A stretch of DNA of 64,000 bases from Amycolatopsis sp. NBRC 101858 (GCF_030269325.1 NZ_BSTD01000002.1:1116001-1180000); one strand, 5' to 3'. Shown: positions 41,347 through 50,856, counted from the first letter of the stretch. The notes: a model not told the origin generated them from the sequence alone. Program-made: numbers and translations.

Positions 41347-42285
41347 TCAGTTCCCTCCGTTGACGACGAACCGGGCCCGGCCGTCGAGCGCCGCCACGAG
41401 CTCTTCGGCTCCGCGCAGGCCGGCGGCCCGGCGCGCTTCGGCGGTCTGCCCGGCCAGGTGCGAATAGATGACGATCCCGTCGACCCCGCGCAACGGGCTG
41501 TCCGCGGGCAATGGCTCCTCGCGCACGACGTCGAGCGCCGCGCCCGCGATCTCCCCGGAGCGCACGGCCTCGGCGAGCGCGTCTTCGTCGACGATCGCGC
41601 CCCGGGCGGTGTTCACCAGCAGCGCGGTCGGCTTCATCAGCTTGAACGCCGAGGCGTCCAGCAGTCCCCGGGTCCGGTCGGTGAGCGCCGTGTGCACCGA
41701 GACGTAGTCCGAAGTGGACAGCAGCTCGGGCAGGTCGGCGAACCGGACGTCCGGGTCGCGCAGGCCGGAGGTGCAGACGACGCTCATGCCGAAGGCGCGG
41801 GCCAGCGGCACGACCGCCCGCGCCGAGGCCCCGTACCCGATCAGCCCGAGCGTCGACCCGCGCAGTTCGTGCCCGTCCTCGCGGGGCCACTCCCCCGCCG
41901 CCACCCCGGAAGCCGACTGCACGAGCCGCCGCGCTCCGGCGAGCAGCAGCCCGAGCGTGTATTCGGCGACGGCGTTCGCGTTGACGCCCGGCAGGTTGCT
42001 GACGCTGATTCCCCGCCGGGCGGCGGCTTCGACGTCGATGGAGTCGTAGCCCACGCCGGTCCGGACGACGACCCGCAGCTTCGGCGCCCGGGCCAGCACG
42101 CCGGCGGTCAGGGGCTCGTTGGCCACCAGTGCCGCGTCGATCCCGGCGAGCGCCGCGACCAGGTCCTCGGGGTCGCGCTTGCCGATCAGGGGCGAGTACA
42201 CGGTTTCCAGCCCGGCGCCGCGCAGGTAGCCGTCCACCTCGTCGCCGGGACGCAGGTAGTCGGTGGTGACCAGGACGCGGTTCAC
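41347..42285 (-). CDS. D-2-hydroxyacid dehydrogenase
   Basis: A 312-residue NAD-dependent dehydrogenase of the phosphoglycerate-dehydrogenase-like family. It has the NAD motif LGLIGYGASARAVVPLA and the catalytic Arg in NTARGAIVDEDAL. Near the end, YSHLAGQTAEA carries the catalytic His. The GxGxxG is GYGASA, with the third Gly replaced by Ala. GTG 42285 overlaps the MFS stop (GTGA). It likely oxidises or reduces a hydroxy acid taken up by that MFS protein. Confidence 0.9.
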   Translation of the reverse strand: MNRVLVTTDYLRPGDEVDGYLRGAGLETVYSPLIGKRDPEDLVAALAGIDAALVANEPLTAGVLARAPKLRVVVRTGVGYDSIDVEAAARRGISVSNLPGVNANAVAEYTLGLLLAGARRLVQSASGVAAGEWPREDGHELRGSTLGLIGYGASARAVVPLARAFGMSVVCTSGLRDPDVRFADLPELLSTSDYVSVHTALTDRTRGLLDASAFKLMKPTALLVNTARGAIVDEDALAEAVRSGEIAGAALDVVREEPLPADSPLRGVDGIVIYSHLAGQTAEARRAAGLRGAEELVAALDGRARFVVNGGN

Positions 42286-43550
42286 AGCACCCGCCCGTCC
42301 GCCCGGCGCCGCTGCAGCGCGGCGACGCGCGCCACCAGCAGCACCGCGAGCGCCGTGACGACCGCGATGTCGAGGAGCAGGAACGGCCACCCGGTCACGT
42401 CGACCATGCCGCCGACCAGCGCCGGGCCGAGGAACCCGCCGCCCGCCCAGCCGACCGTGTAGAGGCCGGTGTAGGTCCCGAGCACGCGTGCCGAGGGCGC
42501 GAGGTTCCACAGGACGACCGCCATGTTGACCATGAACGCCGACGCGCCCGCGGCCGCCACGCACATCGCGACGACGGTGCCGGTGGGCGTCCGCACGATC
42601 GTGCCGAGCACCATCGCCGCGGCGAACACGGTCATCCCGATCAGGATCACCCGCAGCTGGCCGAAGCGTTCGGCGAAGAGCGCCACCGGGTAGGCGGCCG
42701 CGATGAACGCGAGCCCGCTGGGCAGCGTCAGCCCGCCGGCGTCGCCGCGGGACATGCCGAGCGCCTCCATGCCGTAGTTGGTGATGAGCGACCGCGACGC
42801 GAACCACGCGCTGCCGAAGGCGAGGACGGACAGGATGACCAGCAGCCGGCTGCGGTCGGCGTCCCGCAGGAGGTCGATCAGGACTTCGCGCATCCGCACG
42901 CGCGGCGCGTTTTCGGTGTGCCCGGCGCGGTCTTCTTCCAGCGCGGCCTGGTAGGCCGGGGACTTGCTGTCGCGCACCCGCCAGGCGAGCACGCCCACCG
43001 ACACGAGCATCAGGACCGCCGGGATCGCGAAGGACAGCTTCGGGAAGTCGTCGATCAGGAAGAGGCTGATCAGCGCGGCGACGATCACGGTGATGCTGGA
43101 GGCGATCTTGACCGCCGCGTTGGCCCGGCTGCGCCGCTCGGGGCCGATGTAGTCCGGGAGCAGCGACTCGGCGATCGGCTTGAACGAGTTCGCGACGAGC
43201 GCGTAGCTGAACATCACCAGGATCAGCAGCGGCAGCGAGACGGCGGCGTGCGGGATGAGGACGAACAGCACGGCCGCCACCGGCATGCCGACGACCAGGT
43301 ACGGGATGCGCCGGCCCCACGACGTCCGGGTGCCGTCGGAGCGGTTGCCCATCCACGGCTGGATGAAGATGCCGAGCAGGTTGTCCATGCCCATCAGCGC
43401 GCCGATCAGCGCGGCGCTGCTCACGTGCTCGCGCAGCAGCGGCGGGACCTGCGAGTCGTAGAGGTTCCACGTCGACTCCTGCGCGAAGACCGCCAGAGCC
43501 ACGAAGAACGTGATGCGTCCCGTCCGGACGCGCGGGGTGGTCAACGTCAT
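42282..43550 (-). CDS. MFS transporter, probable organic acid uptake
   Basis: A 422-residue major facilitator with 12 predicted helices. The N terminus FALAVFAQESTWNLYD-like opening and the loop PWMGNRSDGTRTSWGRRIP are typical of the sugar- or acid-cation symporter type. ATG 43550 has GGAAGG at good spacing, better than GTG 43559. It is the first gene of the operon leading to DUF4387 and is divergent from a GntR gene that likely controls it. Confidence 0.87.
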   Translation of the reverse strand: MTLTTPRVRTGRITFFVALAVFAQESTWNLYDSQVPPLLREHVSSAALIGALMGMDNLLGIFIQPWMGNRSDGTRTSWGRRIPYLVVGMPVAAVLFVLIPHAAVSLPLLILVMFSYALVANSFKPIAESLLPDYIGPERRSRANAAVKIASSITVIVAALISLFLIDDFPKLSFAIPAVLMLVSVGVLAWRVRDSKSPAYQAALEEDRAGHTENAPRVRMREVLIDLLRDADRSRLLVILSVLAFGSAWFASRSLITNYGMEALGMSRGDAGGLTLPSGLAFIAAAYPVALFAERFGQLRVILIGMTVFAAAMVLGTIVRTPTGTVVAMCVAAAGASAFMVNMAVVLWNLAPSARVLGTYTGLYTVGWAGGGFLGPALVGGMVDVTGWPFLLLDIAVVTALAVLLVARVAALQRRRADGRVL

Positions 43551-43589
43551 CGTCGGCACCTTCCCTTGGGCATGTCGGCTACCGTACTT

Positions 43590-43645
43590 TTGCTATAGCA
43601 AGATGGTCAATAGTTGCAAACGTGTTTTGCCATGGCCAGTAGGCT
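43590..43645. promoter_or_regulatory. GntR operator region
   Basis: TTGCTATAGCAA (43590-43601) is a perfect 12-bp palindrome, and GCAAACGTGTTTTGC (43616-43630) is a 5-5-5 inverted repeat. Both are AT-rich islands between the MFS operon and the divergent GntR gene. TAGGCT (43640-43645) ends six bases before ATG 43652 and could be a leaderless -10. Confidence 0.65.
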
Positions 43646-43651
43646 GGGCCC

Positions 43652-44353
43652 ATGATGGGCGAAGCACTGAAGACCGAGACGCTGGCCGACCGCGTGTACC
43701 GCGAGATCCGCGACGCGATCACGACCGGCGAGCTGCGCCCGGGCCAGAAGGTCACCGAACGCGGGTTCGCCGAGCGGCTGTCGGTCAGCCCGACGCCGGT
43801 GCGCGAAGCCATCCGGCGCCTCGAACAGGACGGCCTCCTCGAACGCAGCGGCCCGCGGACGGTCAAGGTGGCGATGTTCGGCGGCGTCGCCATCCAGGAC
43901 CTCGCCGAGGTCGAGGTGGGCCTGCGCGGCATGGTGGCGCGGTTCGCCGCCCGGCACGCGACGCCCGAGCAGCTGGCCGGGCTCGACACGATCCTCGACG
44001 ACGCCGACGACCTGCTCATCCTCATCAAGCAGCGGCACGAGGCCGGGCAGGACGTCGTGAAGCACGTCGGGCGGCTCTTCGACGCCATGCAGCAGTTCAA
44101 CGCCCTCGTGGAGGCGTGCGCCGGCAACCCGGTGCTCGTCCGCCTGCTCGACCAGACCCGCGTGTTCTCCTACCCGGAGCGGCGTTCGCGGGTGATCGAA
44201 CGGGTCAGCGTGGACGACACCTTCGGCCTGGACCGCTACGCGACGCATCGCGCGCTCGTGCACGCGCTGCGGGCCGGCGACTCGGCGAAGGCCGAGGCGC
44301 TCGTGCTCGGGGACGCCCGCGGCGGGCTCGGCGACCTGCTCGCCGGCCGCTGA
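43652..44353 (+). CDS. GntR-family (FadR subfamily) regulator
   Basis: A 233-residue GntR protein. The winged helix-turn-helix contains RPGQKVTERGFAERLSVSPT and PVREAIRRLEQDGLLER, and the C terminus is an all-helical FCD-type ligand domain. FadR-type regulators typically sense small organic acids, in keeping with the neighbouring catabolic genes. It is divergent from the MFS operon, with a palindrome between, and convergent with the hydantoinase operon. Confidence 0.9.
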   Translation: MMGEALKTETLADRVYREIRDAITTGELRPGQKVTERGFAERLSVSPTPVREAIRRLEQDGLLERSGPRTVKVAMFGGVAIQDLAEVEVGLRGMVARFAARHATPEQLAGLDTILDDADDLLILIKQRHEAGQDVVKHVGRLFDAMQQFNALVEACAGNPVLVRLLDQTRVFSYPERRSRVIERVSVDDTFGLDRYATHRALVHALRAGDSAKAEALVLGDARGGLGDLLAGR

Positions 44354-44354
44354 C

Positions 44355-46391
44355 TCATCCGATCGCCACGAAGAGCGTCAGGTCGTCGCCGACGCGGACG
44401 CGGCAGTCCGGCCCGAAGGAGCAGGAGGACTCCCGTTCCTCGAACACGGCCGGCCCGGTGAGCTCCGTGCCCGGCCGCAGCCGGTAGCGGTCCCAGACCG
44501 CGGCCCGCAGCCGGCCGTGGCCGGGGAAGTACACGTCCCGCTCGCCGCGCCGCGCGTCGCCGTCCGCGGGCTCGCACCCCAGCTCGATGTCGTGGCCGGG
44601 CAGCCGGGCCGAGAGGCGCCAGCCGACGACCTCGACGGGACCGTCCAGCGTCCTCCCGAACGCCGCGCGGTAGGCCGCTTCGAAGGCCTCCCGGAGGCGG
44701 CCGTCCCCGGGCAGCTCGACCTCGAGCTCCGATCCCTGGCCCAGGTACCGCAGGTCGGCCGAACGCCGGAACCGCACGCCGTCCGCGGTGCCGAGGACCG
44801 CGGTGGCCCGCGCGGCCATCTCGCCGTACAACGCGCCGACGCGATCCCAGTCCACTTCGGACAGTGGCGAGGGCAGGCTGCGCACCTGGTCGACCGTCGG
44901 TGCGGCGACGAGGAACCCGTAGGCCGACATCACCCCCGCGCGCATCGGGACGATCACCCGCGCGATCTTCAGCTGCTTCGCCAGGCTGTAGGCGTGCACG
45001 GGCCCCGCGCCGCCGAACGCCACCAGCGCGAAGCCGGCGGGGTCGCGCCCGTGCTCGGACAGGTGCATCCGGGCGGCCGCCGCCATGCTCGCCGTCGCGA
45101 CCTCGACGATGCCCGCGGCCGCGCCGGTCTCGTCGAGCCCCAGCGGGTCACCGACGTCGTGGGCCACCGCCTTGCGGACTTCGGCGGTGCGCAGCCGCAT
45201 CTCGCCGCCGAGGAAGGCGTCCGGGTCGAGGTAGCCGAGCACGAGGTCGGCGTCGGTGACGGTCGGGCGCTCGCCGCCGCGGCCGTAGGCGACCGGCCCC
45301 GGCACGGACCCGGCGCTGCGCGGGCCGACCTTGAGCAGCCCCAGCGGGTCCGGCGCGGCGATCGACCCGCCGCCCGAGCCGATCTCGATCATGTCGACGA
45401 CGGTCAGCTGCACCGGGAGACCCGAGCCGGGCTTGAACTTGTCGACGCGGCCCGCTTCGAAGTCGTGCTTGCGCCGCGGTTCGCCGCCGCTCACGATCGC
45501 GATCTTGGCCGTGGTGCCGCCCATGTCGAACGACAGGACGTCCGGTTCGCCGGTGCGGCGGGCCACGGCGGCCGCGGCGATCGCGCCCGCCGCCGGGCCG
45601 GATTCGAGCAGGCGGACGGGGAACGCCTTGGCGTCGTCGAGGGTCGTGACACCGCCGCCGGACAGCATGACGTGCAGGGGCGCGTCGACGCCCAGCGCGG
45701 TCAGGTCGTCCCGCAGCGCGTCGAGGTAGTGCGCCACCAGCGGCTGGACGTAGGCGTTGAGGCACGCCGTGCTCGCGCGTCCGTACTCGCCGACGACCGG
45801 CGCCACCGCGCTGGACAGCGTCACCGGCAGGTCCGGGTGGGCCCGCGCGAGCAGGTCCCGCACCCGCCGTTCGTGCCGGTCGTCGCGGTAGGAATGCAGC
45901 AGTGCGACGGCCACCGCCTCGACGCCGTGCGCCAGCAAGTCCTTCACCTGGGCCAGCACCGCGTCTTCGGCGAGGGGTGCCAGCTCGGTGCCGTCGGCGG
46001 CGAGCCGGCCGGGGATCCCGCGGCAGAGGTGCCGCGGCACGAGCGGCGCTGCCGGGCGCGCGTGCAGGTCCGTCGGGTCGAACCGGATCTCGCGGGCCAT
46101 CTCCAGGGTGTCGCCGAAGCCCTCGGTGGTGAGCAGGCCGACGACGGCGCCGGTGCGTTCGAGCAGCGTGTTCGTCACCAGGGTCGTGCCGTGGACGACG
46201 CCGGCGACCTCGCCCGGCTCGGTGCCGGTCTCGGCCAGCAGGCGGGTGATGCCGGCGATGATCGCGTCGTGCGGCGCGTGCGGGGTGGTGGGCAGCTTGC
46301 CGGGCCAGGTCAGGCCGCGGGCGGGGTCGTGCAGCAGCAGGTCGGTGAACGTGCCGCCGACGTCCACGCCGATCCGGGCGGTGCGGCTCAT
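44355..46391 (-). CDS. hyuA: Hydantoinase/oxoprolinase A-type subunit
   Basis: A 678-residue ATP-dependent HyuA-family subunit. The N-terminal ATPase segment RIGVDVGGTFTDLLL and the later SFDMGGTTAKIAI are diagnostic of the hydantoinase A/oxoprolinase fold. Members with a HyuB partner open hydantoin or oxoproline rings or carboxylate acetone. ATG 46391 overlaps the HyuB stop (ATGA). It is the last gene of the operon tartrate-dehydrogenase-like, HyuB, HyuA. Confidence 0.9.
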   Translation of the reverse strand: MSRTARIGVDVGGTFTDLLLHDPARGLTWPGKLPTTPHAPHDAIIAGITRLLAETGTEPGEVAGVVHGTTLVTNTLLERTGAVVGLLTTEGFGDTLEMAREIRFDPTDLHARPAAPLVPRHLCRGIPGRLAADGTELAPLAEDAVLAQVKDLLAHGVEAVAVALLHSYRDDRHERRVRDLLARAHPDLPVTLSSAVAPVVGEYGRASTACLNAYVQPLVAHYLDALRDDLTALGVDAPLHVMLSGGGVTTLDDAKAFPVRLLESGPAAGAIAAAAVARRTGEPDVLSFDMGGTTAKIAIVSGGEPRRKHDFEAGRVDKFKPGSGLPVQLTVVDMIEIGSGGGSIAAPDPLGLLKVGPRSAGSVPGPVAYGRGGERPTVTDADLVLGYLDPDAFLGGEMRLRTAEVRKAVAHDVGDPLGLDETGAAAGIVEVATASMAAAARMHLSEHGRDPAGFALVAFGGAGPVHAYSLAKQLKIARVIVPMRAGVMSAYGFLVAAPTVDQVRSLPSPLSEVDWDRVGALYGEMAARATAVLGTADGVRFRRSADLRYLGQGSELEVELPGDGRLREAFEAAYRAAFGRTLDGPVEVVGWRLSARLPGHDIELGCEPADGDARRGERDVYFPGHGRLRAAVWDRYRLRPGTELTGPAVFEERESSCSFGPDCRVRVGDDLTLFVAIG

Positions 46392-47950
46392 CGGCCCGCC
46401 TCCGGCTCGCCGTAGCCGCCCCCGCCGGGGAACGAGATCACGACGGAAGCGCCGGGTGCCAGCTGCGAGATCGACTTCAGCGGGACGCGTTCGCCGGTGT
46501 CCAGCACGGCCTGCGCCGTCGCCCCGGGGCCGCCGCCGTCGATCCCGAGCGCCGGATGCCGTTCGCGGTCGCCCAGCAGCACCAGCTGCACCGGACGGCT
46601 CGTCGGGTTGTGCACCTCGACGTCCTGACCGAGCCCGCCGCGCCGCCGTCCCCGGCCGCCGGACCCTTCCCGCAGTTCCTTGCGGACGAACCGCAGCGGC
46701 GACGCGACCTCCATCGCCTCGACGCTGCCGCTGCCGGAGTTGGTCGGGAACGCCGTCGCCGAGAGGCCGTCCTGCTCCTTCGACGCGCCCATGCCGGCGT
46801 TGGCGAAGAGCATCTGCGCGAAGGGACGGCCGGCGTCGTCGACCCCGGCGAACCGGACGCGCAGCGCGGGCGCTCCCCCGCTGTCGGCGATGACGCGGTC
46901 CGGCAGCACCGGCGCGAGCGCGCGGTAGATCGCGCACGAGAGCAGGTGCCCGGTGAGGTGCCGCGCGACGACCGGCGCGGGGAACCTCGGGTTGACGATC
47001 GTGCCCTCGGGCGCGGTCACGGTGATCGCCCGGTAGGAGCCCCAGTTGGTGCGGGTGGCCGGGTCGAGCAGGATCTTCAGCGGGTACACCGAGTACGCGC
47101 GGGTGTAGTTCAGCGTGGAGTTGGTCGAAAACGGGACCTGCGGCGAGCTGCCGGTGTAGTCGATCCCGATGTCGCCGCCGTCGATCGTGACCGCGCATTC
47201 GATGTGCGTCGGGTGGCCCTCGACGCCGTCCGCGTCGACGCCAGCCCGGTACACGCCGTCGGGCAGCTCCCGGATCGCCGTCCGCATCGCGGTTTCGGTC
47301 ATCGCGTGGACCTGGCAGGCGAACTCCGCGAAGTCGTCCTCGCCGAAGTCCTCGAGGAACTCCCGGGCCCGCCGCCGGCAGACCGCGTGCGCGGCGGCCT
47401 GCGCTTCGAGGTCGCCCCACAGTTCACCGGCGAGGCGGACGTTGGCCAGCAGGAGGTCCTTGACGCCCTGCTCGACGCGGCCGCCGCGGAACAGCCGCAC
47501 CGGCGGGATCAGCAGGCCTTCCGACATCAGGTCCGTGGCGCCGAGCGACGGCGTGCCGCCGATGTCCGGCGAGTGCGCGGCGGTGCCGGTGAAGGCGACG
47601 AGCGCGCCGCGGTGGAAGACCGGCGCGAGCATGGCGATGTCGGGCAGGTGCCCGGTCGCGATCCACGGGTCGTTCGTGATCACGGCGTCGCCGTCCTGCC
47701 ACTGCTCGGCCGGGAACCGGTGCAGGACCAGCGAAGTCAGCGAGCTCATCAGGGCGGCGAAGCCGGGGATGCCCGCGCGCGACTCGGCCATCGTGCGGCC
47801 GCGGCGGTCCATCAGGACGACCGTGTAGTCGTTCGACTCGCGGATGATCGTCGAGAACGCCGTGCGCAGCATGGTCGACGCGGCCTCGTCGGTCGCGGCG
47901 GCGAGCCGGTCCCAGCGGACCTCCAGGCCGACCGGGTCGAAGCCGGTCAT
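46388..47950 (-). CDS. hyuB: Hydantoinase/oxoprolinase B-type subunit
   Basis: A 520-residue HyuB-family subunit, with MDRRGRTMAESRAGIPGF, the ITNDPWIATGHLPD stretch and HSPDIGG segments typical of the family. The last 25 residues are a glycine-rich FPGGGGYGEPEAGR. It should form a complex with the HyuA-like protein encoded next to it. Both its start (47947-47950) and stop (46388-46391) overlap neighbours by ATGA, giving a tightly coupled three-gene set. Confidence 0.9.
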   Translation of the reverse strand: MTGFDPVGLEVRWDRLAAATDEAASTMLRTAFSTIIRESNDYTVVLMDRRGRTMAESRAGIPGFAALMSSLTSLVLHRFPAEQWQDGDAVITNDPWIATGHLPDIAMLAPVFHRGALVAFTGTAAHSPDIGGTPSLGATDLMSEGLLIPPVRLFRGGRVEQGVKDLLLANVRLAGELWGDLEAQAAAHAVCRRRAREFLEDFGEDDFAEFACQVHAMTETAMRTAIRELPDGVYRAGVDADGVEGHPTHIECAVTIDGGDIGIDYTGSSPQVPFSTNSTLNYTRAYSVYPLKILLDPATRTNWGSYRAITVTAPEGTIVNPRFPAPVVARHLTGHLLSCAIYRALAPVLPDRVIADSGGAPALRVRFAGVDDAGRPFAQMLFANAGMGASKEQDGLSATAFPTNSGSGSVEAMEVASPLRFVRKELREGSGGRGRRRGGLGQDVEVHNPTSRPVQLVLLGDRERHPALGIDGGGPGATAQAVLDTGERVPLKSISQLAPGASVVISFPGGGGYGEPEAGR

Positions 47951-49041
47951 GCCGTGACCTGCTGCCCGACGGCGATCCGGCCGGCGATCGCCGCGCCGAG
48001 CCCCTCGGTCGTCCCGGGGCCGCCGAGGTCGGGGGTGAGGACGTCCGGCCGCTCGTCGAGCACGCTTTCGATCGCGGCGACGACCCGCGCGGCGGCTTCG
48101 GGTTCGCCGAGGTGGTCGAGCATCATCGCGCCGCTCCAGATCTGCCCGACGGGGTTCGCGATCCCCCGCCCGGCGATGTCGGGGGCCGAGCCGTGGACCG
48201 GTTCGAAGAGGCTCGGCCAGGTGCGGTCCGGGTTGATGTTGGCGCTCGGGGCGATCCCGATCGTGCCGGTGCACGCGGGCCCGAGGTCGGAGAGGATGTC
48301 GCCGAAGAGGTTGCTGGCCACGACGACGTCGTAGGTCTGCGGGCGCAGCACGAACTTGGCCGCGAGGATGTCGATGTGGTCCTTGTCCGCGGTCACGTCC
48401 GGGTACCGGGCGGCCATCGCGGCGGCGCGCTCGTCCCAGTACGGCATCGAGATGGAGATGCCGTTGCTCTTGGTCGCCCAGGTCAGGTGCTTGCGCGGCC
48501 GGGCGGCGGCGAGGTCGAAGGCGTAGCGCAGCACGCGGTCCACGCCGACGCGGGTCATCACCGTCTCCTGCAGCACGGTCTCCCGGTCGGTGCCTTCGAA
48601 GATCCGGCCGCCGATGCTGGAGTACTCGCCCTCGGTGTTCTCCCGGACGACGAGGAAGTCGATGTCCCCGGGCCCGTGGCCGCGCAGCGGGCCGCGCACC
48701 CCGCGCAGCAGCCGGACCGGCCGCAGGTTGACGTACTGGTCGAACCCGCGGCGGAACTTCAGCAGGCTGCCCCACAGCGAAACGTGGTCGGGCACCACGT
48801 CCGGCCACCCGACCGCGCCGAAGAAGATCGCGTCGAAGCCCGCGAGGACGTCCTGCCAGTCCGGCGGCAGCATCTCGCCGTGCTCCAGCCAGTACTCGGC
48901 GGAGGCGAAGCCGAACTCGGTGGTTTCCAGCTCGAAGCCGCAGGCTTCGGCGGCGGCGCGCAGGCAGCGCAGTCCTTCCGGGACGACCTCGCGCCCGATG
49001 CCGTCGCCGGGGATGACCGCGATGCGGTAGCGGTGGTTCAC
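47947..49041 (-). CDS. Tartrate/isopropylmalate-type dehydrogenase
   Basis: A 364-residue enzyme of the isocitrate/isopropylmalate dehydrogenase family, closest in appearance to tartrate dehydrogenase/decarboxylase. It has AVIPGDGIGREVVPEG at the N terminus, the LRPVRLL segment, the VVRENTEGEYSSIGG stretch and SNLFGDILSDL for metal and substrate. It would oxidise a 2-hydroxy dicarboxylate such as tartrate or malate. GTG 49041 has GGAG six bases upstream. It opens the HyuB/HyuA operon and is divergent from a LysR gene. Confidence 0.88.
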   Translation of the reverse strand: MNHRYRIAVIPGDGIGREVVPEGLRCLRAAAEACGFELETTEFGFASAEYWLEHGEMLPPDWQDVLAGFDAIFFGAVGWPDVVPDHVSLWGSLLKFRRGFDQYVNLRPVRLLRGVRGPLRGHGPGDIDFLVVRENTEGEYSSIGGRIFEGTDRETVLQETVMTRVGVDRVLRYAFDLAAARPRKHLTWATKSNGISISMPYWDERAAAMAARYPDVTADKDHIDILAAKFVLRPQTYDVVVASNLFGDILSDLGPACTGTIGIAPSANINPDRTWPSLFEPVHGSAPDIAGRGIANPVGQIWSGAMMLDHLGEPEAAARVVAAIESVLDERPDVLTPDLGGPGTTEGLGAAIAGRIAVGQQVTA

Positions 49042-49129
49042 GAGACGCTCCTCGGAGTGGGGTCCCGCCACTGTGGGCGGCCGCACGGCGTCCGGGCAAG
49101 ATCGCGCGCGGCAACCTATCCTTTCTCCC

Positions 49130-50035
49130 ATGGAAAGACTGGACGACCTCGCCTTCTTCCGGGTGGTCGCCGTCAGCGAGACGCTCACCGCCGCCGCGCG
49201 CGAGCTGGACGTGTCGCTGCCGGTGGTCAGCAAGCGCCTGAAAGCACTGGAAGAGCGGCTCGACGTCCGCCTGGTGCACCGCGGCGCGCGCCGCCTGACG
49301 CTGACCTCCGAGGGCCGGCTCTACGCCTCGCGCGTCGAGGCGATCCTCGACCAGGTGCGGGAGCTCGACGACCTGGTCGGCCACCGCGCCGGCGACCTGA
49401 AGGGCTCGATCGTGGTCCAGGCGACGCTCGGGCTCGGCCGCGCGCACGTCGCGCCGCTCGTCGGCGAGTTCACCGCGCGGCACCCGCGGGTGCGGATCCG
49501 GCTCCACACCTCGGCGCTGCCCCTGCGGCCGCACCGGCGGGAGTTCGACCTCGCCGTGCACGTCGGCACGCCCCCGGACTCGACGCTGCGGATGCGCCGC
49601 CTGGCGCGCAACCGCCGGGTGCCGTGCGCGGCACCGTCCTACCTGGACCGGCGGGGGACGCCGGAGCGGATCGAGGACCTGGCCGGCCACGACTGCATCG
49701 TGCTCCGGGAGAACGAAGGCGACTTCGCGCTGTGGCGGTTCGGTGGCGCGGCCCAGCCCCGCCAGGTGCGGGTGCACGGCAGCCTGTCGAGCAACGACGG
49801 CGACATCGTGACGGACTGGGCGCTGCAGGGCCGCGGGATCGTCATGCGCTCGGAATGGCAGGTCAAGTCCCATTTGGACAGCGGCGCCCTGGTGCGGGTG
49901 CTCCCCGGCGTGCCGACGCCGCCCGCCGACATCTACGCCCTGCTGGCCGACGACGTCCACGTACCGCGGCGGACCAGTGAGCTGATCACCCACCTGGCGG
50001 CCCGGCTGCCGGAACGGCTCGCTTTCCCCTCGTGA
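49130..50035 (+). CDS. LysR-family transcriptional regulator
   Basis: A 301-residue LysR-type regulator. The N-terminal HTH is ETLTAAARELDVSLPVVSKR, and the effector domain follows from about residue 90. ATG 49130 is preceded by TATCCT (49117-49122), ending seven bases upstream, which suggests leaderless expression. It is divergent from the tartrate-dehydrogenase-like operon and is its probable activator, with a hydroxy dicarboxylate as likely co-inducer (inferred). Confidence 0.88.
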   Translation: MERLDDLAFFRVVAVSETLTAAARELDVSLPVVSKRLKALEERLDVRLVHRGARRLTLTSEGRLYASRVEAILDQVRELDDLVGHRAGDLKGSIVVQATLGLGRAHVAPLVGEFTARHPRVRIRLHTSALPLRPHRREFDLAVHVGTPPDSTLRMRRLARNRRVPCAAPSYLDRRGTPERIEDLAGHDCIVLRENEGDFALWRFGGAAQPRQVRVHGSLSSNDGDIVTDWALQGRGIVMRSEWQVKSHLDSGALVRVLPGVPTPPADIYALLADDVHVPRRTSELITHLAARLPERLAFPS

Positions 50036-50094
50036 AAGGCAGCCTTTCCCCGGGCGGCGTAGCCCGGAGGTCGCGCCGCGCTTAGGTTGCGAGG

Positions 50095-50856
50095 GTGACG
50101 ACCTTCGCCGTCCGGCTCGCCGACCTGCCGCCCGACCACCCCGGCCGCCGGCTCCTGACCGGGTACTCCCCGGCCTTCGCGGCCCGGAGCGACCCGCGGT
50201 TCTCCTACACGGTGTTCGTGCCGGAAGACCTCCGCGACGGCGAACGGCCGCGGTTGTGGGTGTGCGTCCACGGCACGCGCCGGCGCACGAAGCTCTACCT
50301 GGACGGGCTGGCCGGCCTGGCCCGGGCCGAACGCGCGGTGGTCCTGACGCCGCTGTTCCCGGCGGGCATCAGCGCGCCCGACGACATCGACGACTACAAG
50401 TTCCTCGAGCACGCGGGGATCCGCTTCGACCGGGTGCTGCTGGGCATGGTCGACGAGGTCGCGCACCGCTGGAACGCCGACGCGTCGGCCTTCTTCCTGC
50501 ACGGCTTCTCCGGCGGCGGGCAGTTCGCCCACCGCTTCCTCTACCGCCACCCCGAACGCCTGACGGCGGTGTCGATCGGCGCGCCGGGCCGGATCAGCCT
50601 GCCGGACGGCGAAACGCCCGGCGCGATCACGCGGGTCCCGGTCCAGCTCGTGATCGGCTCGCTGGACACGGACCCGGCGGCGATCACGTGGATGCCGGGC
50701 GAAGGCGGTGCCGACCGGATGTCCCGCGCCCGGACGTTGGCCGGTGCCCTTCGCGAGTTCGGGGCGGACGTCCGCTTCGACGTCGTCGACGGCGTCGGCC
50801 ACGACGGTGCGGGCGTGCTACCCGCGGTGATCGGCTTTCTCCTGGCGAGCCAGTAG
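50095..50856 (+). CDS. Alpha/beta hydrolase (polyhydroxyalkanoate-depolymerase-like)
   Basis: A 253-residue cytoplasmic serine hydrolase. The oxyanion segment WVCVHGT, the nucleophile elbow HGFSGGGQFAHRF and a terminal VDGVGHDGAGV with the catalytic His form the expected triad frame. The fold resembles LpqC/PHB-depolymerase-like esterases. GTG 50095 is preceded by TAGGTT, ending six bases upstream. No signal peptide is visible. Its 3' end overlaps the end of the convergent PfkB gene by 39 bp. Confidence 0.83.
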   Translation: MTTFAVRLADLPPDHPGRRLLTGYSPAFAARSDPRFSYTVFVPEDLRDGERPRLWVCVHGTRRRTKLYLDGLAGLARAERAVVLTPLFPAGISAPDDIDDYKFLEHAGIRFDRVLLGMVDEVAHRWNADASAFFLHGFSGGGQFAHRFLYRHPERLTAVSIGAPGRISLPDGETPGAITRVPVQLVIGSLDTDPAAITWMPGEGGADRMSRARTLAGALREFGADVRFDVVDGVGHDGAGVLPAVIGFLLASQ

